From: Eutypa lata
Lineage: Eukaryota > Ascomycota > Sordariomycetes > Xylariales > Diatrypaceae
Direction of reading: 5' to 3'
DNA: 64,000 nt
Assembly (NCBI GenBank): GCA_022661535.1
Contig: JAKULF010000018.1
Location: 62,001 to 126,000 of the forward strand
Shown here one piece after another: positions 24,903 to 35,845 of the stretch. A program made the translations under genes and the position numbers. The notes beneath the pieces were generated by a model, which did no database searches, had not been told where the DNA came from, and saw only the letters and a program-made list of their open reading frames with translations. Position 1 is the stretch's first letter. Each line of letters starts with the position of its first letter.

Positions 24903-25874
24903 TCACGCAGCAGCGGGCGGCAACTCATCAGGTAAATCCGAACCGAGCACGACCTGCTCCGTGAAGCTCCAGCCCAGCCCACCACCACTCTCCTTCGTGG
25001 ACGGATCCTGAACGATCTGCACCTCCCCCTTCCCCTGTCCCGCTTGTTCCTCGCCAGGCTGAACAAAGTTAAACACGCGATAATCCGCGTTGAAGTAATA
25101 ACACCCGGTAACGGCGAGTCTCAAGAACCCCGAGTGCGAGACGACGATGATGACCTTCTCGGGCCTCCGGTACAGCCGCTGGAGCGCGGCCTGTCCTCTT
25201 GCGAGTAGCGCCTTGCGCGTGTAGTGGTACGCGGCGCCTGCGGGTGACGTCTTGTCCGGGTATACTGGGTCTAGTGCTGATGTGAAGTCTATGCTGTCGA
25301 ATTCCTTTGTGAGGGCTGCGATGGAGCTGCCGGTGTCGCAGGGTTTGGCGGAGTTTTCTGTGCGGAGGTTAGTTAGTTAACGTGGTCAGTCAGTTGCCCA
25401 GTCACATGATCATGAGACATAAATAAATAGGGATGGAGATGGACGGGTAGATAATGTGAAAAGTGATAGTGACGATAGAGGAGGTAGGACTTGAGCTGAG
25501 ATAAGCTGAGCTATGCCGTGCTTACTTACCTTGCCAACTAGCATCGGCTTGGATTGGAATCCCCTTTTCGAGGAGCCAGTCGACGGAGCGTAGGGCCGTT
25601 TGGATGGTCCTCCGCATCGGGGAGACTACGATGAGCCCTGCCTCTTGCGCTAGGGGGTTCTCCATGAGACTCTTTCGTAGATCTACGCATTGGTTTTGAC
25701 CTAGCTCTGTGAGATCTGGGTCGTGAATCGAGTAATCCTCTATTTTTGGGTTATGTTAGATTTGCGGGATCTTAATCTTTTTACAAAGGTAGGCAGTTAT
25801 TCAAGGGAAGTTGGCTCACGAGTTTCATTATGCAAAGCCTGTGCATGCCGGACTAGTATCAGTGTAGGAGGCAT
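24903..25874 (-). CDS. Histidine phosphatase superfamily protein (phosphoglycerate mutase-like), 239 aa
   Basis: Three exons in order: 25874-25820, 25739-25530 and 25357-24903, with introns of 80 and 172 bp. The start was set at the Met of 'MPPTLILVRHAQALHN' because the RHG-type motif (here RHA, phospho-accepting His10) lies at residues 9-11, as in the family. The second arginine is in 'SPMRRTIQTA'. The second catalytic His is in 'IIVVSHSGFLR', and the acidic proton donor is probably Glu in 'WQENSAKPCDTG'. Small fungal proteins of this type act on sugar phosphates or other phosphomonoesters in the cytosol. No signal peptide is seen. The substrate cannot be assigned. Confidence 0.88.
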
Positions 25875-26400
25875 CGTGATGATGATGTTTTCTATGTTGA
25901 ATATCTTGAGGGTATGTAGGAAGCTATGGTAGGTAGAGAGGAGGAACAAAGTATAATGAGGCTTATATATGTAGGAAAGAAGCAAAGGAGTAAGGCAAGT
26001 CTAATGAGAGAGGTCTATTTATTTTGACACTCTGATTTAACCAACACGTTCTCCTGTTGGTTTAAATGACAAATACCAGTTCTAACAATTCACAAAGCGA
26101 CTCATGACATGGCATGGCATTTCGACTCACACCCAACACATAGTTTGTTATAAGGAGCGGAGACCGGGGTAAGTAAGCGCCTGTAGTTGACGTTACAGTG
26201 TCACTATCACTCGCACAGTGAACGCATTACGGAGGTACTTACCTAGCCAACGATATTTAGTGGTAATCCAACCCATTATAGCTCTAAAGCATCATTAAGT
26301 AAATAGACGACGAAATAATTACCAGATACCTACCTACTTCTAAATCAAGTCAACCACCTTCTTCTTGCGATTTTACTTCTCTACCCAAGTAATTCTCGAG
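25875..26400. promoter_or_regulatory. Divergent promoter region
   Basis: This 526 bp interval separates the start of the phosphatase gene (minus) from the start of the CTNNBL1-like gene (plus), so it should carry both promoters. I see no distinct element by eye, only a perfect short inverted repeat-like sequence (accaacacgtt/ctgttggttt) near 26040-26065. Confidence 0.45.
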
Positions 26401-28503
26401 ATGACTAGCATTGACGACCTTTTCAAGGTAAGCAAGAAACCTAATTGCTATACAATTTCTTCGGGATTATTCTCTAATACGGCAATAATTCATTACAGGC
26501 ATCCGGCGTGGGTAGCAAGCGCAAACTAGAACCGCTTCGAGATCCAAGTAGGTTACCATCATTTTCTTTCGTCTCTCACACCCACGATGTATTAGTTGGT
26601 TGACTGACTGCCTTCCCTCTTTCTAGACCAAATCTACAAATCCGCCCGCCTAACCCCCAACGGTCACAGCAGTCGGCATGCACGAGTAGACGAGGAACAA
26701 CCAGACGAAGACACGGAAGCCGGGCCCGCCCCGCCACCAGCAGACGACGCCGAAGATGCAGGGGATTACGGTCCCGACCTACCCCCGGACAACGACGACG
26801 AAGAAGGCCGATTCTTCGGAAGCGGAATCACAGCGCAGGAGTCCGAAGTACTGAACTACATGAACGAGCGCGAGAAGGATGACGCGGCGAACGCAACAAC
26901 TACTACTACTATAACCGAGAAATTCGACGTAGCGTGGCTCCGGAAGACGGCGCTCAACTTCGAGAAGCGCATCACGCGCAACGCGGAGCAGCGGGCGCGG
27001 TTCGAGGGGGAGCCGGCGCGGTTCATCGAGAGCGAGGCGGCGCTGGACGCGGACATCAAGGCGCTGTCGATCCTGGCGGAGCACCCGTCGCTGTACGCGG
27101 AGTTCGCGCGGCTGGGCACGGCGGCCAGCCTCGTGGGGCTCCTGGCCCACGACAACACCGACGTCGCCGTCGACGCCGTGGAGATCGTCGGCGAGCTGAC
27201 CGACGAGGACGTCGCCGCCGACGACGACCAGTGGCGCGCGCTGGTGGACGCGCTGCTCGAGGCCGACTTGCTGGGCTTGCTCGTCTCGAACCTGGAGAGG
27301 CTCGATGAGGTCCGCGAGGAGGGCGATAGGAGTGGTGTGTATTATGCCCTGGGCGTCGTCGAGAACCTGTGTAGTGGGAGCGGCGATGCTGTCAAGACGG
27401 CAGAGCGCGTCGGTGCGCACGAGGGGTTGCTGAAGTGGCTGTTGAGGCGGATTCGGGTCAAGGAATCCCCCGTGAGTCAGAACAAGCAGTATGCAGCGGA
27501 GGTTCTCGCGATCCTAGCGCAGACGTCGCCGAAGAACCGGCGGAAGCTCGCTTCCCCACTCGATGATAGTGACGGTGACGGTGACGGTGACGATCCGGTC
27601 GATATCCTGCTGCAGCTGGTGTCGGCCTACCGCAAGCGAGACCCCGAGAAGAGCGACGGCAACGAGGTCGAGTACATGGAGAACCTGTTCGAGGCGCTGA
27701 CGTGCATCGTCGACGTGCCGGAGGGCAAGGCCAAGCTGGTGGCGGCCGAGGGGGTGGAGCTATGCCTCATCATGCTGCGCGAGGGGGGCAAGCTGAGCAA
27801 GGCGGCGGCGCTGCGGCTGCTGGACCACGCCGCCACGAACGGTCCCGGGTCCGCCGACGTGTGTCGGAGGCTGGTGGAGGCGGGCGGCCTGAAGACTACG
27901 TTTACGCTGTTCATGAAGACGAATAACCCTAACAATAAGAAGAGGAATAAGAAGGAAAAAGGTCAGCATCATCACCATGATAGTCACGCTGCTGCGGAAA
28001 ACGCCACGATGATAGAGCACCTCGTCGCCATCTTCGCGTCCCTGCTGCGCCGGCTCCCGGCCGACTCGCCCGAGCGCGTCCGCGCCCTCGCCAAGTTCGT
28101 CGAGAAGGACTACGAGAAGACGGGGCGGCTCGTGGAGCTGCGACGGGAATACGCCGCGCGGGTGGCGGCGGTTGATGAAGCGATCCGCGCCGAGCAGCAA
28201 GGAAAGACAGCAGAACAGAAGGAGGAAGAGATGGCGGATGATTGGTTCTCGCGCCGGCTGGACGCCGGGCTCTTCACGCTGCAGACCCTCGATGTCGTGC
28301 TGGCGTGGCTCGTGGCCGAGGATGGCGGCGCGGCGGCTAGGATAAAACGCTTGTTGGCTGAGAGGGACGAGACGCTCGGGGTTGTGGGGCGCACGTTGCG
28401 GGAGCAGATTGATGGGATGGATGGGGATGGATACGGGGAGGATGACGAGGAGAGTAAGGAGAGTAAGGAGATGCTGGTGACGTTGGTGCAGTTCTTGCAG
28501 TAA
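26401..28503 (+). CDS. Beta-catenin-like protein 1 (CTNNBL1/NAP) homologue, 650 aa
   Basis: Three exons, 26401-26427, 26499-26547 and 26627-28503. The first encodes only nine residues (MTSIDDLFK), as is typical for this family. CTNNBL1 is a nuclear armadillo-repeat protein associated with the Prp19/CDC5L spliceosomal complex. The family N-terminal domain is clear: 'LNFEKRITRNAEQRARF', 'RFIESEAALDADIKALSILAEHP' and 'LAHDNTDVAVDAVEIVGELTDED' match its alternating helical repeats. An acidic, Pro-rich linker lies at residues 40-80. A low-complexity insertion (NNPNNKKRNKKEKGQHHHH) sits in the C-terminal half. The central coding part is very GC-rich and gives long open frames on the other strand; these are shadows. 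The protein is slightly longer than human CTNNBL1 (563 aa). Confidence 0.93.
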
Positions 28504-29083
28504 TAAATAGGTGTCAGGGTAGGTTGCCTTCACCGGGTTTGTAGATATATTGTAAAAATTCTGGGTTCGACGGAAGGAAAGAAATAACTACCTTGGAAAA
28601 TGCCATTGTTGCTGCTACGGCCATGGCTGGTTGGTTGGTTGGTTAGCATGGTTTATTGATTCTAGTGAGCAAGGCTCAAGTAGAGAAGAGCCTGAGGTAT
28701 ACGATATAATACAAGATATCAGAATGAAACGAGATCAGAGGCTTTTATTGCCTTGATGCATAGACACGTTTTAACACCAATCAGTTCACATGAGTCGAAT
28801 ATGCCATCCGAGAGGCTTGATTGTCATTGTAATTCAACTTAACGCAGTGCAGAAGACCTAATCTTGTCCATATGTATGTCTGTTTGTATGTATATAAAAC
28901 ACGCATTCAACCCATCAACCAACTAATCACCACCATCCCCTTTCTCTTTCCGAAGAAAAAGGAGGGAAGAAAGTAGTCACAACCACCCTAACTAATCTCC
29001 CTCCCTCCCCCCTTATCTAGGTTATATGAATCGCCCATCTACTAACCGAGGCCTGTCTGTAGGTACTACTCTAGTTTCTAAGT
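28504..29083. other. Convergent 3' flanks
   Basis: Intergenic space between two genes that end toward each other (the CTNNBL1-like gene and the V-ATPase G gene). It contains short GGTT and pyrimidine-rich runs only. Confidence 0.45.
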
Positions 29084-29949
29084 TCATGCCGCCGCCGAGG
29101 GAGCAACGGCGTTAACCTCGAGCACGGCCTTGAGCAGATCGTCGACGACCTTTCCTTGGCTCGTCTTGCCGGCCGCGTGGATCTCCACGATCTTGGCATC
29201 GGCCTCCTTGTTGGCCTCGTCCTCGGCTTCCTTGTTACCTTGGGTGTGCTGTGTTCATTTTGTCTCATGGGTCAGCTTGCTTGATCCTCTGCCCCGGAAG
29301 GCTTGATGACGGGACGGATAGAAGGAGTGTGTGAGTGGCTGGACCGGAAAGGGGAGCGTGCGTTGTTACCTCGGACTCGAACTTCTTGAACTCTTCTTCC
29401 TTGGTCTTGCGGTAGGCGTCTATCTCCTTCTTGGCCTCGTCTCGGGCCTCGCGTACTCTCTTGGTTCGGTCTGTGGGGAGGACATGTCTATCGGTTAGAA
29501 GACTAGGTCATGCTCGGTATAGGGTTTCGAGGAGAATAAAACTAGGGGGGGGGGGCAGGTCGTGTAGATAGACAGTGTGGTGTGGTCGCAGTTGGTAGTA
29601 GACATACATTCTCGAGCTGCATGGTGATGGATGTTAGCGGTGGACGGTAGGCTAGGCTACAAAGCGATTTCGTGTTGAGGATTCACACGCACCTTTCTGC
29701 ACAATCTTGGATGCCTCCCGCTCGGCCTATTACGTATGACAGTGATGCGTGTTAGTCGTGGACTCTGAATAGAATATGTATCTAATACATCTATATCGTG
29801 TATGGGCGTCTTCGTACATCAAGTAGGGTCTGGATGCCCGCCGAGTTCTGGGCCGACTGTTGTGTGAATATTCATCATTAGCCTCGTCTCCCCTTTCCAT
29901 GATATCCTGGGGTTACTGGTGTATATGCATGGACTGCGCATCATACCAT
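29084..29949 (-). CDS. VMA10: V-type proton ATPase subunit G, 116 aa
   Basis: Six coding exons in order: 29949-29947 (ATG only), 29856-29818, 29726-29693, 29616-29608 (9-nt micro-exon), 29470-29370 and 29248-29084. Every junction keeps phase and yields the family pattern 'QNSAGIQTLLDAEREASKIVQKAREYR'. Subunit G is part of the peripheral stalk of the vacuolar H+-ATPase, linking V1 to V0. It is a small, charged, all-helical protein (R/K/E-rich, coiled coil about 12-75). The length matches yeast Vma10 (114 aa). Five introns in a 351-nt coding sequence is remarkable, and the first intron directly follows the start codon. The gene is divergent from PET117. Confidence 0.93.
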
Positions 29950-30438
29950 CTTGGCGTATTATAGCGTCGCGGAAATGTTGTTCGGATTGTTGGAAATGGT
30001 AGGATGTTAGGCGGGTCGACAAGAGCACTGATACGAAGATAGAGTGTGAAGAGTATGAAGGTATAATGAATGTCTCGGCGGAGGAAGCTCTGACGATGTC
30101 GACGGTTGTTAGTTCATCTTGGTACAGTCACGGAGCACGGCAGGGATCTTAGCGTTGGAATGGTAGCCTTGCAGCTGTTGGGTTGCACTAAACGGCAGGT
30201 GACGACAGTGGGTTAAAGGCCGCTAAAGGGAGCCAGACATAGCTAAGCTACAGGGGTATGTCATCTGATTATTCAATTGCAACTCTGTAACTGATAAAAC
30301 TTTCCCGAGTCGAATCATTCTGTGAAGTCAAGCTCTCTCGCGTTAGCATATCGATCATGGCCTCGCAGTAGTACCAATTTCTATGTATTCCATGCCCTGA
30401 CTATCACCAAGTTGCATTCTGCCTAGAGAGAAAAGAAT
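29950..30438. promoter_or_regulatory. Bidirectional promoter, VMA10 and PET117
   Basis: This 489 bp lies between divergently transcribed starts of two genes that both serve energy metabolism (proton pump, cytochrome oxidase assembly). I can point to no specific protein-binding site. Confidence 0.45.
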
Positions 30439-30790
30439 ATGTCGCGAACTTCAAAACTTACCCTAGCCGGCACTTCGCTGTTCGCCGCGAGCACCATCGT
30501 ATTCGTGCATTTCCAGCAGAAGTCCGAGAAGCAGGTACTTTAACACCCACACCCACCACGTCAATCGCTCCCCTCTAGAACCTAAAGAAGACCGGTTTTG
30601 CTTACGACGAATGTTACTATCCCAGGCAATGCACCAGGGCGTCGTACGCGATATGGAACAGCAGCGAATCAAGAAGGAACGCCAGCTCGACTTTGATATG
30701 CAGAAAGCTCTAGAAGAGGAATACAAAAAGGGCCAGACGGTACGGGATACGACTGTCGAATCACCCCCAGGAACCATACCAAATCGGTAG
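30439..30790 (+). CDS. PET117: Cytochrome c oxidase assembly protein PET117, 86 aa
   Basis: Two exons, 30439-30534 and 30626-30790, with a 91 bp phase-0 intron. Pet117 is a small mitochondrial inner-membrane protein needed to assemble complex IV, where it works with Cox15/heme A synthase. The single transmembrane segment lies at about residues 7-26 ('LTLAGTSLFAASTIVFVHF'). It is followed by a charged helical tail containing the family signature 'GVVRDMEQQRIKKERQLDFD'. Length and layout match the family. The short Pro-containing C-terminus (ESPPGTIPNR) is variable among fungi. Confidence 0.95.
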
Positions 30791-31995
30791 TATTCTGGGA
30801 AGGAGCGCATCTGCTAAGCTTGCTGTACTCCATTGAGACGTCTCATCTCTTGGTTCGTCCATATCAATACCCGGGTCCAATGGGATTCTGTCATAGTCCC
30901 TGTGGCTTAGTGTGACATTACATCCATTGGCGACTCTAAGCTACCTCCTAATTAGAGACTCCAGGCTCTTTTCACCAAAAGGGGTTAAAGGGGTTGCCCT
31001 TGAAAGGTGATGGTTTAACCAAATCTGATGTAACCTCCTTTAAAACATCTTCCCTCAAGTAAGATACCACCGACTTATGTGTGGTAGGAATACTGTATCA
31101 TATAATATCCGACTAGATATGTCTGTCTGATAGGATATTTCTGTACGATTATATACAATCAGTTATCCGTCCTAGATTCGGAGCAGAGACAGTTATCTAT
31201 TCAAATCGTTATAACTTGGTTAGAAGGTAACAAGATGCGGCTTCGTACTGGGTAGGTTATACTACCTACCGAATGACTATTTATCCAGCAGCGCACCCGT
31301 GATTTACAACTGCGGTATCCTGTCCCCTGCTTCTATGCCGTGCAGAATCTCAGCCAAACTGAACAGATAAGATCTATGGATATTGATTCCTGTGTCCTTC
31401 ACAACCCTACCCTATGATTTCAGCATTAACGTCATACGTTTGTCGTAATGTCGTGCCACTAATTGATGTTACGTATGGTATGTCGGCTAGCTGGGCCTTG
31501 GAAATAATGCTATATCTGATGTTTTATGGGCCTCTGATGGGTATGCTTAACAATCATTTATCAACCTTGGCTTGCCGGATCGTGCGGCTGTTGATTCTAG
31601 ACATTTCTGGGGCAATGAAGTCTTAACCACATCGACATAACGTCATCAATGCTGCAGGTTGCAGGTTGCAGCTGTCGGTCGAAACGATCTCTATTATATA
31701 ATGCTCGTAACAACTTAGTACCGCATTATTAAGAAGTCGAGATGGAGATGGTCTCCTGTTTAGGCTGTTGGACTGGGGCACTTTCCCCCCACTACGTCTC
31801 ATGAGATAACTACCTACTACCTACTTACGTAGGTATATAAACCTACAGTGGCGAACGGGGTTTATGGGTATTTAATTTGAAACCAGGCCGAATATATCTC
31901 TCAATCTCAAATCCGAATCTTTATTTAACCACCAGATCACACGGCAAAAGCAAAAACATACCTAACATCACATACTCACCCCTAACTTGAACAAG
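30791..31995. other. Intergenic, promoter of epimerase-like gene
   Basis: No recognisable gene. A 70-codon frame at 31414-31626 lacks family features. The last 150 bases before 31996 are A/C-rich and look like a fungal 5' leader. Confidence 0.4.
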
Positions 31996-33069
31996 ATGGC
32001 GCCTACAGGAAAGAAGGTCCTCATCGTCGGACCCGGCTTCATTGGCTGGAACGTGCTTGAACTTCTCGCCAAGGAAGGCTACGAGGTGACGGGCTTCGTG
32101 CGGCGACAGGAGGCTGCCGATCAGCTCAAGGCATCCGGGGCCGCGCAGACAGTACTAGGCGATCTAGACGACAAGGCGCTCATCACAAAACTAGTCCTGG
32201 ACTCCGATATCGTCATCCACACCGCATCAGCCGACCACGTCGCAAGCGCCGAGGCAGTCTTAGACGGCGTGCAGCAGCGGGCCGAAAAGGGGCAACAGAC
32301 AATCTACATCCACACCTCGGGGACATCGGTAATCGGGGACGGGACGACGCCAGGCAAGGGGAAGACATCGCGGGTATTCCACGACAACGTCAAGGCGGAG
32401 ATCGACGTGGTATCGGACACAGCGCCGCACCGGCAGATCGACCTCCAGATCATCAAAGCGCAGCAGCAGCTCCTGCGAGAGAAGAAAGCCAAGATCGCGC
32501 TGATGATCCCGCCCCTCATCTACGGCTTCAACCCGGACCACGGGCGCCTCTCGATCCAGATCCCGACGCTCACGCGCTACGCGCTCAAGCACGGCTTCGC
32601 GGCCCACGTCGGCGCGGCCGGCGACCCCGTCTGGAGCGTCGTGCACGTGCGGGACCTGGCGCGTGGGTACGTGCTGCTACTGCACCGACTGGAGGAAGAG
32701 GCGTACGGATCACCTGAGCTTGAGAACCCGTATTATTTCTGCGAGGCGTCGGGCGGCGCGGAAGGCGAGGTGAGCTGGCGCGAGATCGCGGCGCTGATCG
32801 GAGAGGTGCTGCACGAGCGCGGTCTCGTCGATGATCCGGAGCCCCGCCCCATGCCCGAAGAGACGTACGGGGATGTCTTTGGCGATTTCACGGCTAGCGT
32901 TGTCGGGCTGAACAGTAGGAGTCGCGCCGTGAGGTTGCGCGAGCTGGGTTGGAAGCCGGTGGAGAAGGGGTGGAAGGAGAGCTTTTTGGAGGATGAGTTG
33001 CCTGCTATTTTGGAGGAGAGGAAGGAGTGGAAGACGTATGGTGGTTATGCGGCGCCGGTTGCGTCTTAA
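31996..33069 (+). CDS. NAD-dependent epimerase/dehydratase family protein, 357 aa
   Basis: A single intronless exon. The start is the ATG at 31996 in the context 'AACAAGATGGCG'; upstream in-frame codons have no ATG. An atypical/extended SDR fold is shown by the N-terminal Rossmann motif 'VLIVGPGFIGWNV' (G12-x-G14-x-x-G17), the aspartate pair in 'VLGDLDD', 'DIVIHTASADH', the 'YIHTSGTSVIGDG' strand, and the late 'VWSVVHVRDLARGYVLLL' segment that lines the substrate site. It resembles fungal NmrA/epimerase-like cytosolic oxidoreductases often annotated as NAD-dependent epimerase/dehydratase. Substrate unknown. Codon use is GC-rich, like its right-hand neighbour. Confidence 0.9.
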   Translation: MAPTGKKVLIVGPGFIGWNVLELLAKEGYEVTGFVRRQEAADQLKASGAAQTVLGDLDDKALITKLVLDSDIVIHTASADHVASAEAVLDGVQQRAEKGQQTIYIHTSGTSVIGDGTTPGKGKTSRVFHDNVKAEIDVVSDTAPHRQIDLQIIKAQQQLLREKKAKIALMIPPLIYGFNPDHGRLSIQIPTLTRYALKHGFAAHVGAAGDPVWSVVHVRDLARGYVLLLHRLEEEAYGSPELENPYYFCEASGGAEGEVSWREIAALIGEVLHERGLVDDPEPRPMPEETYGDVFGDFTASVVGLNSRSRAVRLRELGWKPVEKGWKESFLEDELPAILEERKEWKTYGGYAAPVAS

Positions 33070-33576
33070 GCCGCCTGTCTACCTGTCTTTCCTAGTTTAA
33101 GTAGGTAGTATATATTAGTTTGTGTGGTGCCTACAGCACATGCAGGAGATAGCCATTTTGCTGATGCTGATGAGAAAATGTCAATACATGATACATTGTC
33201 TGTCTACATAAGCTCTCTTCTAACACTACCTTTCATATAACAGTGCACTATTTAACTTAACTTATTAAATTCTTGAGTGCTTTAATGGCCCTTCTTGAGG
33301 GCGTAAGCAGACCACGTATGTTCCGTGGAGCTGCAAATATGCCAATACCGGGACGAATTAATAGGTATTTTATTACTATATACGCGTAGGCTCGGCAGTT
33401 TTAGATAAGTAATGTCATATACCCCTGTATGTAATGGCGGCATATTTATATAAGTGCATAAGTGATGACATTCGCGTTCCTGTGTCGTATTACTCATACA
33501 ACTACATTCTTTTATTCTCTATTTTTTCTCCCATCCGGCCATTTCGAAATTATTATGTTTTGTTAATTCTAGCGCC
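33070..33576. other. Intergenic
   Basis: 3' flank of the epimerase-like gene and AT-rich promoter of the TAP-type hydrolase. No gene seen. Confidence 0.4.
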
Positions 33577-35483
33577 ATGGATGAGAAACAACCTTGGCAC
33601 GCGGGCGCAGGGTCGTCCGCACTCTCCCAATCAAGACGGTCACCTCCTATAAGCAGCCGAACTCTTCTTATCAGCGGCATCCTAGCCTGCTTCGCGCTGC
33701 TTCAACTTGCTCGCTCCTCGGCATGGGGCGCTTCCTTCGACAATTCAACGCACTTCCATTATCAGCAGCATGAAGACCAGCTGACCACTTACCCCGGGGA
33801 GCACATCAGCTGGGCTCGGTGCGGCTCGCTTCCGAACGGCCGCCCCCTCGAGTGCAGCAGCATCGACGTACCAATGGACCAATTCAACGCCGAGAACTCG
33901 GGGAACAAGACATTCAGCATCCCGCTGATCCGGGAGCGGGGTCAGAGCGCCGACGCCAAGAACCTCCTCCTGAACCCGGGCGGTCCCGGCGCCTCCGGCG
34001 TCTGGTACATCTACCGCAAGGGGGAGCAGCTGCGCGACATCGTAGGCGAGGGCTTCCACCTGGTCGGGTTCGACCCGCGGGGGGTCAACGGCTCGCGGCC
34101 CCTGGCTTCCTGCTACCCAGACGTGGAGACCCACCGACGGCTAGCCACCCCGGTCCGGGACGCCAAGCCCGTCGAGGACAGCGCCGACATCTACGCGTGG
34201 ACGCAGAACTTCGTGCGCGCGTGCGCCGACAACATGGGCGAGTACGGTCGCTACTTGAACACGCCGCAGATGGCGGCCGACATGAACAGCATTCTGGCTG
34301 CGGTGGGGCAGGCCGGCGATCTGGTCTACTGGGGCTTCAGCTATGGGACGACGCTGGGGCAGACGTACGCGGGTTTGTTCCCCGAGAGCGCGACGCGCGT
34401 CATTATCGATGGTGTTGAGAACCAGCATGACTGGTATGCCGGGCTTGATACCTTCGAGTCGCTTGCGGATACTGAGATCGTGTTTGATGGCTTCTTTGAC
34501 GAATGCGTCAAGGCTGGCCCGGAGAACTGCACGCTGGCGTCCCTCGCGGATTCGGGGTCCGAACTTCGGGAGAAGGTGTTGGCGTTCGCCTCTAGACTTC
34601 AGGAGCAGCCGCTTAGTGTTTATGTTGATAGCTCGAGCTATGGCACACTCGACTACCGCAACATTATGTATGACGCCATCTTCCCGGCTTTGTTGAAGCC
34701 GTATCTCTGGTACGACCTGGCTGATCGCCTCGCGAAATTACTGCAGGGCGACGCCACCGATGCCTTCCTAGCCTACGGTATGGGAGATGAGCCCGAGGAG
34801 TTAGTTGGCGACGCGGACAGCTTCGTTCAGTTCAATGACGGCTTAACCGGTCTCGAGCATTGGCCTCAGGACAGGAAGGCCATCCTAGATATGGTCCAAT
34901 CCTTCTTCAACTCGACCATATTCGGCGCGACGCAGAATCCGGAATATTACAAAAAGCAACAGTGGCTCATCCCGACTACACACAGCTACGTCCCGAGAAA
35001 AGCGGTCAAGACTGCGCATCCGCTGCTTATTCTCTCTACCACATATGATCCTGTTTGCCGTAAGTTATCTCGTCATGCATACCTGTCTACTTAGCCTGCC
35101 CACATTCTACCTTCTAAAGCATGTTTATTTTTCTCCATAAATTTTAATATCTAAACTGATATACCATTGCAGCATTGGTCTCGGCACGATCCGCCAATGT
35201 TGCATTTGAAGGGTCTCAGATCGTCGAGGTCAAGGGGTACGGGCACTGCTCCCTTGCGGTGCCGTCGATGTGCCTCGCCAAGCATGTGCGCGAATTCCTG
35301 TACAACGGCACGTTGCCGAGTAGTTACACACAATGCGAATCTGATGGGCCTTCTTACTTTATCAAGCCGGAGAACGACAATGCACCGGTGGTGCCTTGGA
35401 AGCACTTCGAGGATGTAGAGGAGCAACGTATACACCTTGCTCAGGTTAAACTTGCTAGGGATCCAACATGGCCGAGACGGTGA
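33577..35483 (+). CDS. Alpha/beta hydrolase with TAP-like C-terminal domain, 597 aa
   Basis: Two exons, 33577-35059 and 35173-35483, with a 113 bp phase-1 intron. One hydrophobic segment (about 28-46, 'TLLISGILACFALLQLA') after a basic N-terminus suggests a signal anchor or uncleaved signal, so the catalytic domain should face the secretory lumen or the outside. The oxyanion-hole stretch is 'NPGGPGASG' (133-141). The nucleophile is Ser255 in G-F-S-Y-G, the acid Asp491 in 'STTYDPV', and the base His519 in 'GYGHCS'. The TAP-like domain holding the final His is encoded by the last exon. Relatives are Streptomyces tripeptidyl aminopeptidases and fungal secreted peptidase-like hydrolases. Actual peptidase activity is not proven by the sequence. 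It converges on the flavin oxidase gene (about 360 bp between stops). Confidence 0.92.
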
Positions 35484-35845
35484 ATTTGACTACGTCTTTA
35501 TACCTCTTGGTCTTAGATGTTCTTCTAAACCGTTGCTCTCATCCAGAATATCTTGTTCATAGCCTCTTGGGGGAAGTCATTGGGAAGGAGGATATAGTAA
35601 CAAGACAATACGTCATCAGCAGGTGGAGGAGAGCTATGAACAAAAAGTATATAACAAAAGAGCATTAGTCGACACGTCTTACAAACTCCAGTTGCCTAAT
35701 ACAAATACTCTTCGCTAATATCCCGCCACTATATGACAGGCTTATATTCACATTTCTAACATCTCTCTCCCTACAATCCTCTCAAGTACTATCTACCCAG
35801 GAAAGCTCTATCAACACTCAAAAACCTCACATCTCCCCACAGCCT
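35484..35845. other. Convergent 3' flanks
   Basis: A short interval between two genes reading toward each other. It should hold both polyadenylation regions. No gene seen. Confidence 0.45.

Noticed and set aside
26779..27420. 213-codon minus-strand frame
   Set aside because: Shadow of the GC-rich CTNNBL1-like coding sequence; Arg/Leu/Val-rich composition and no motifs.
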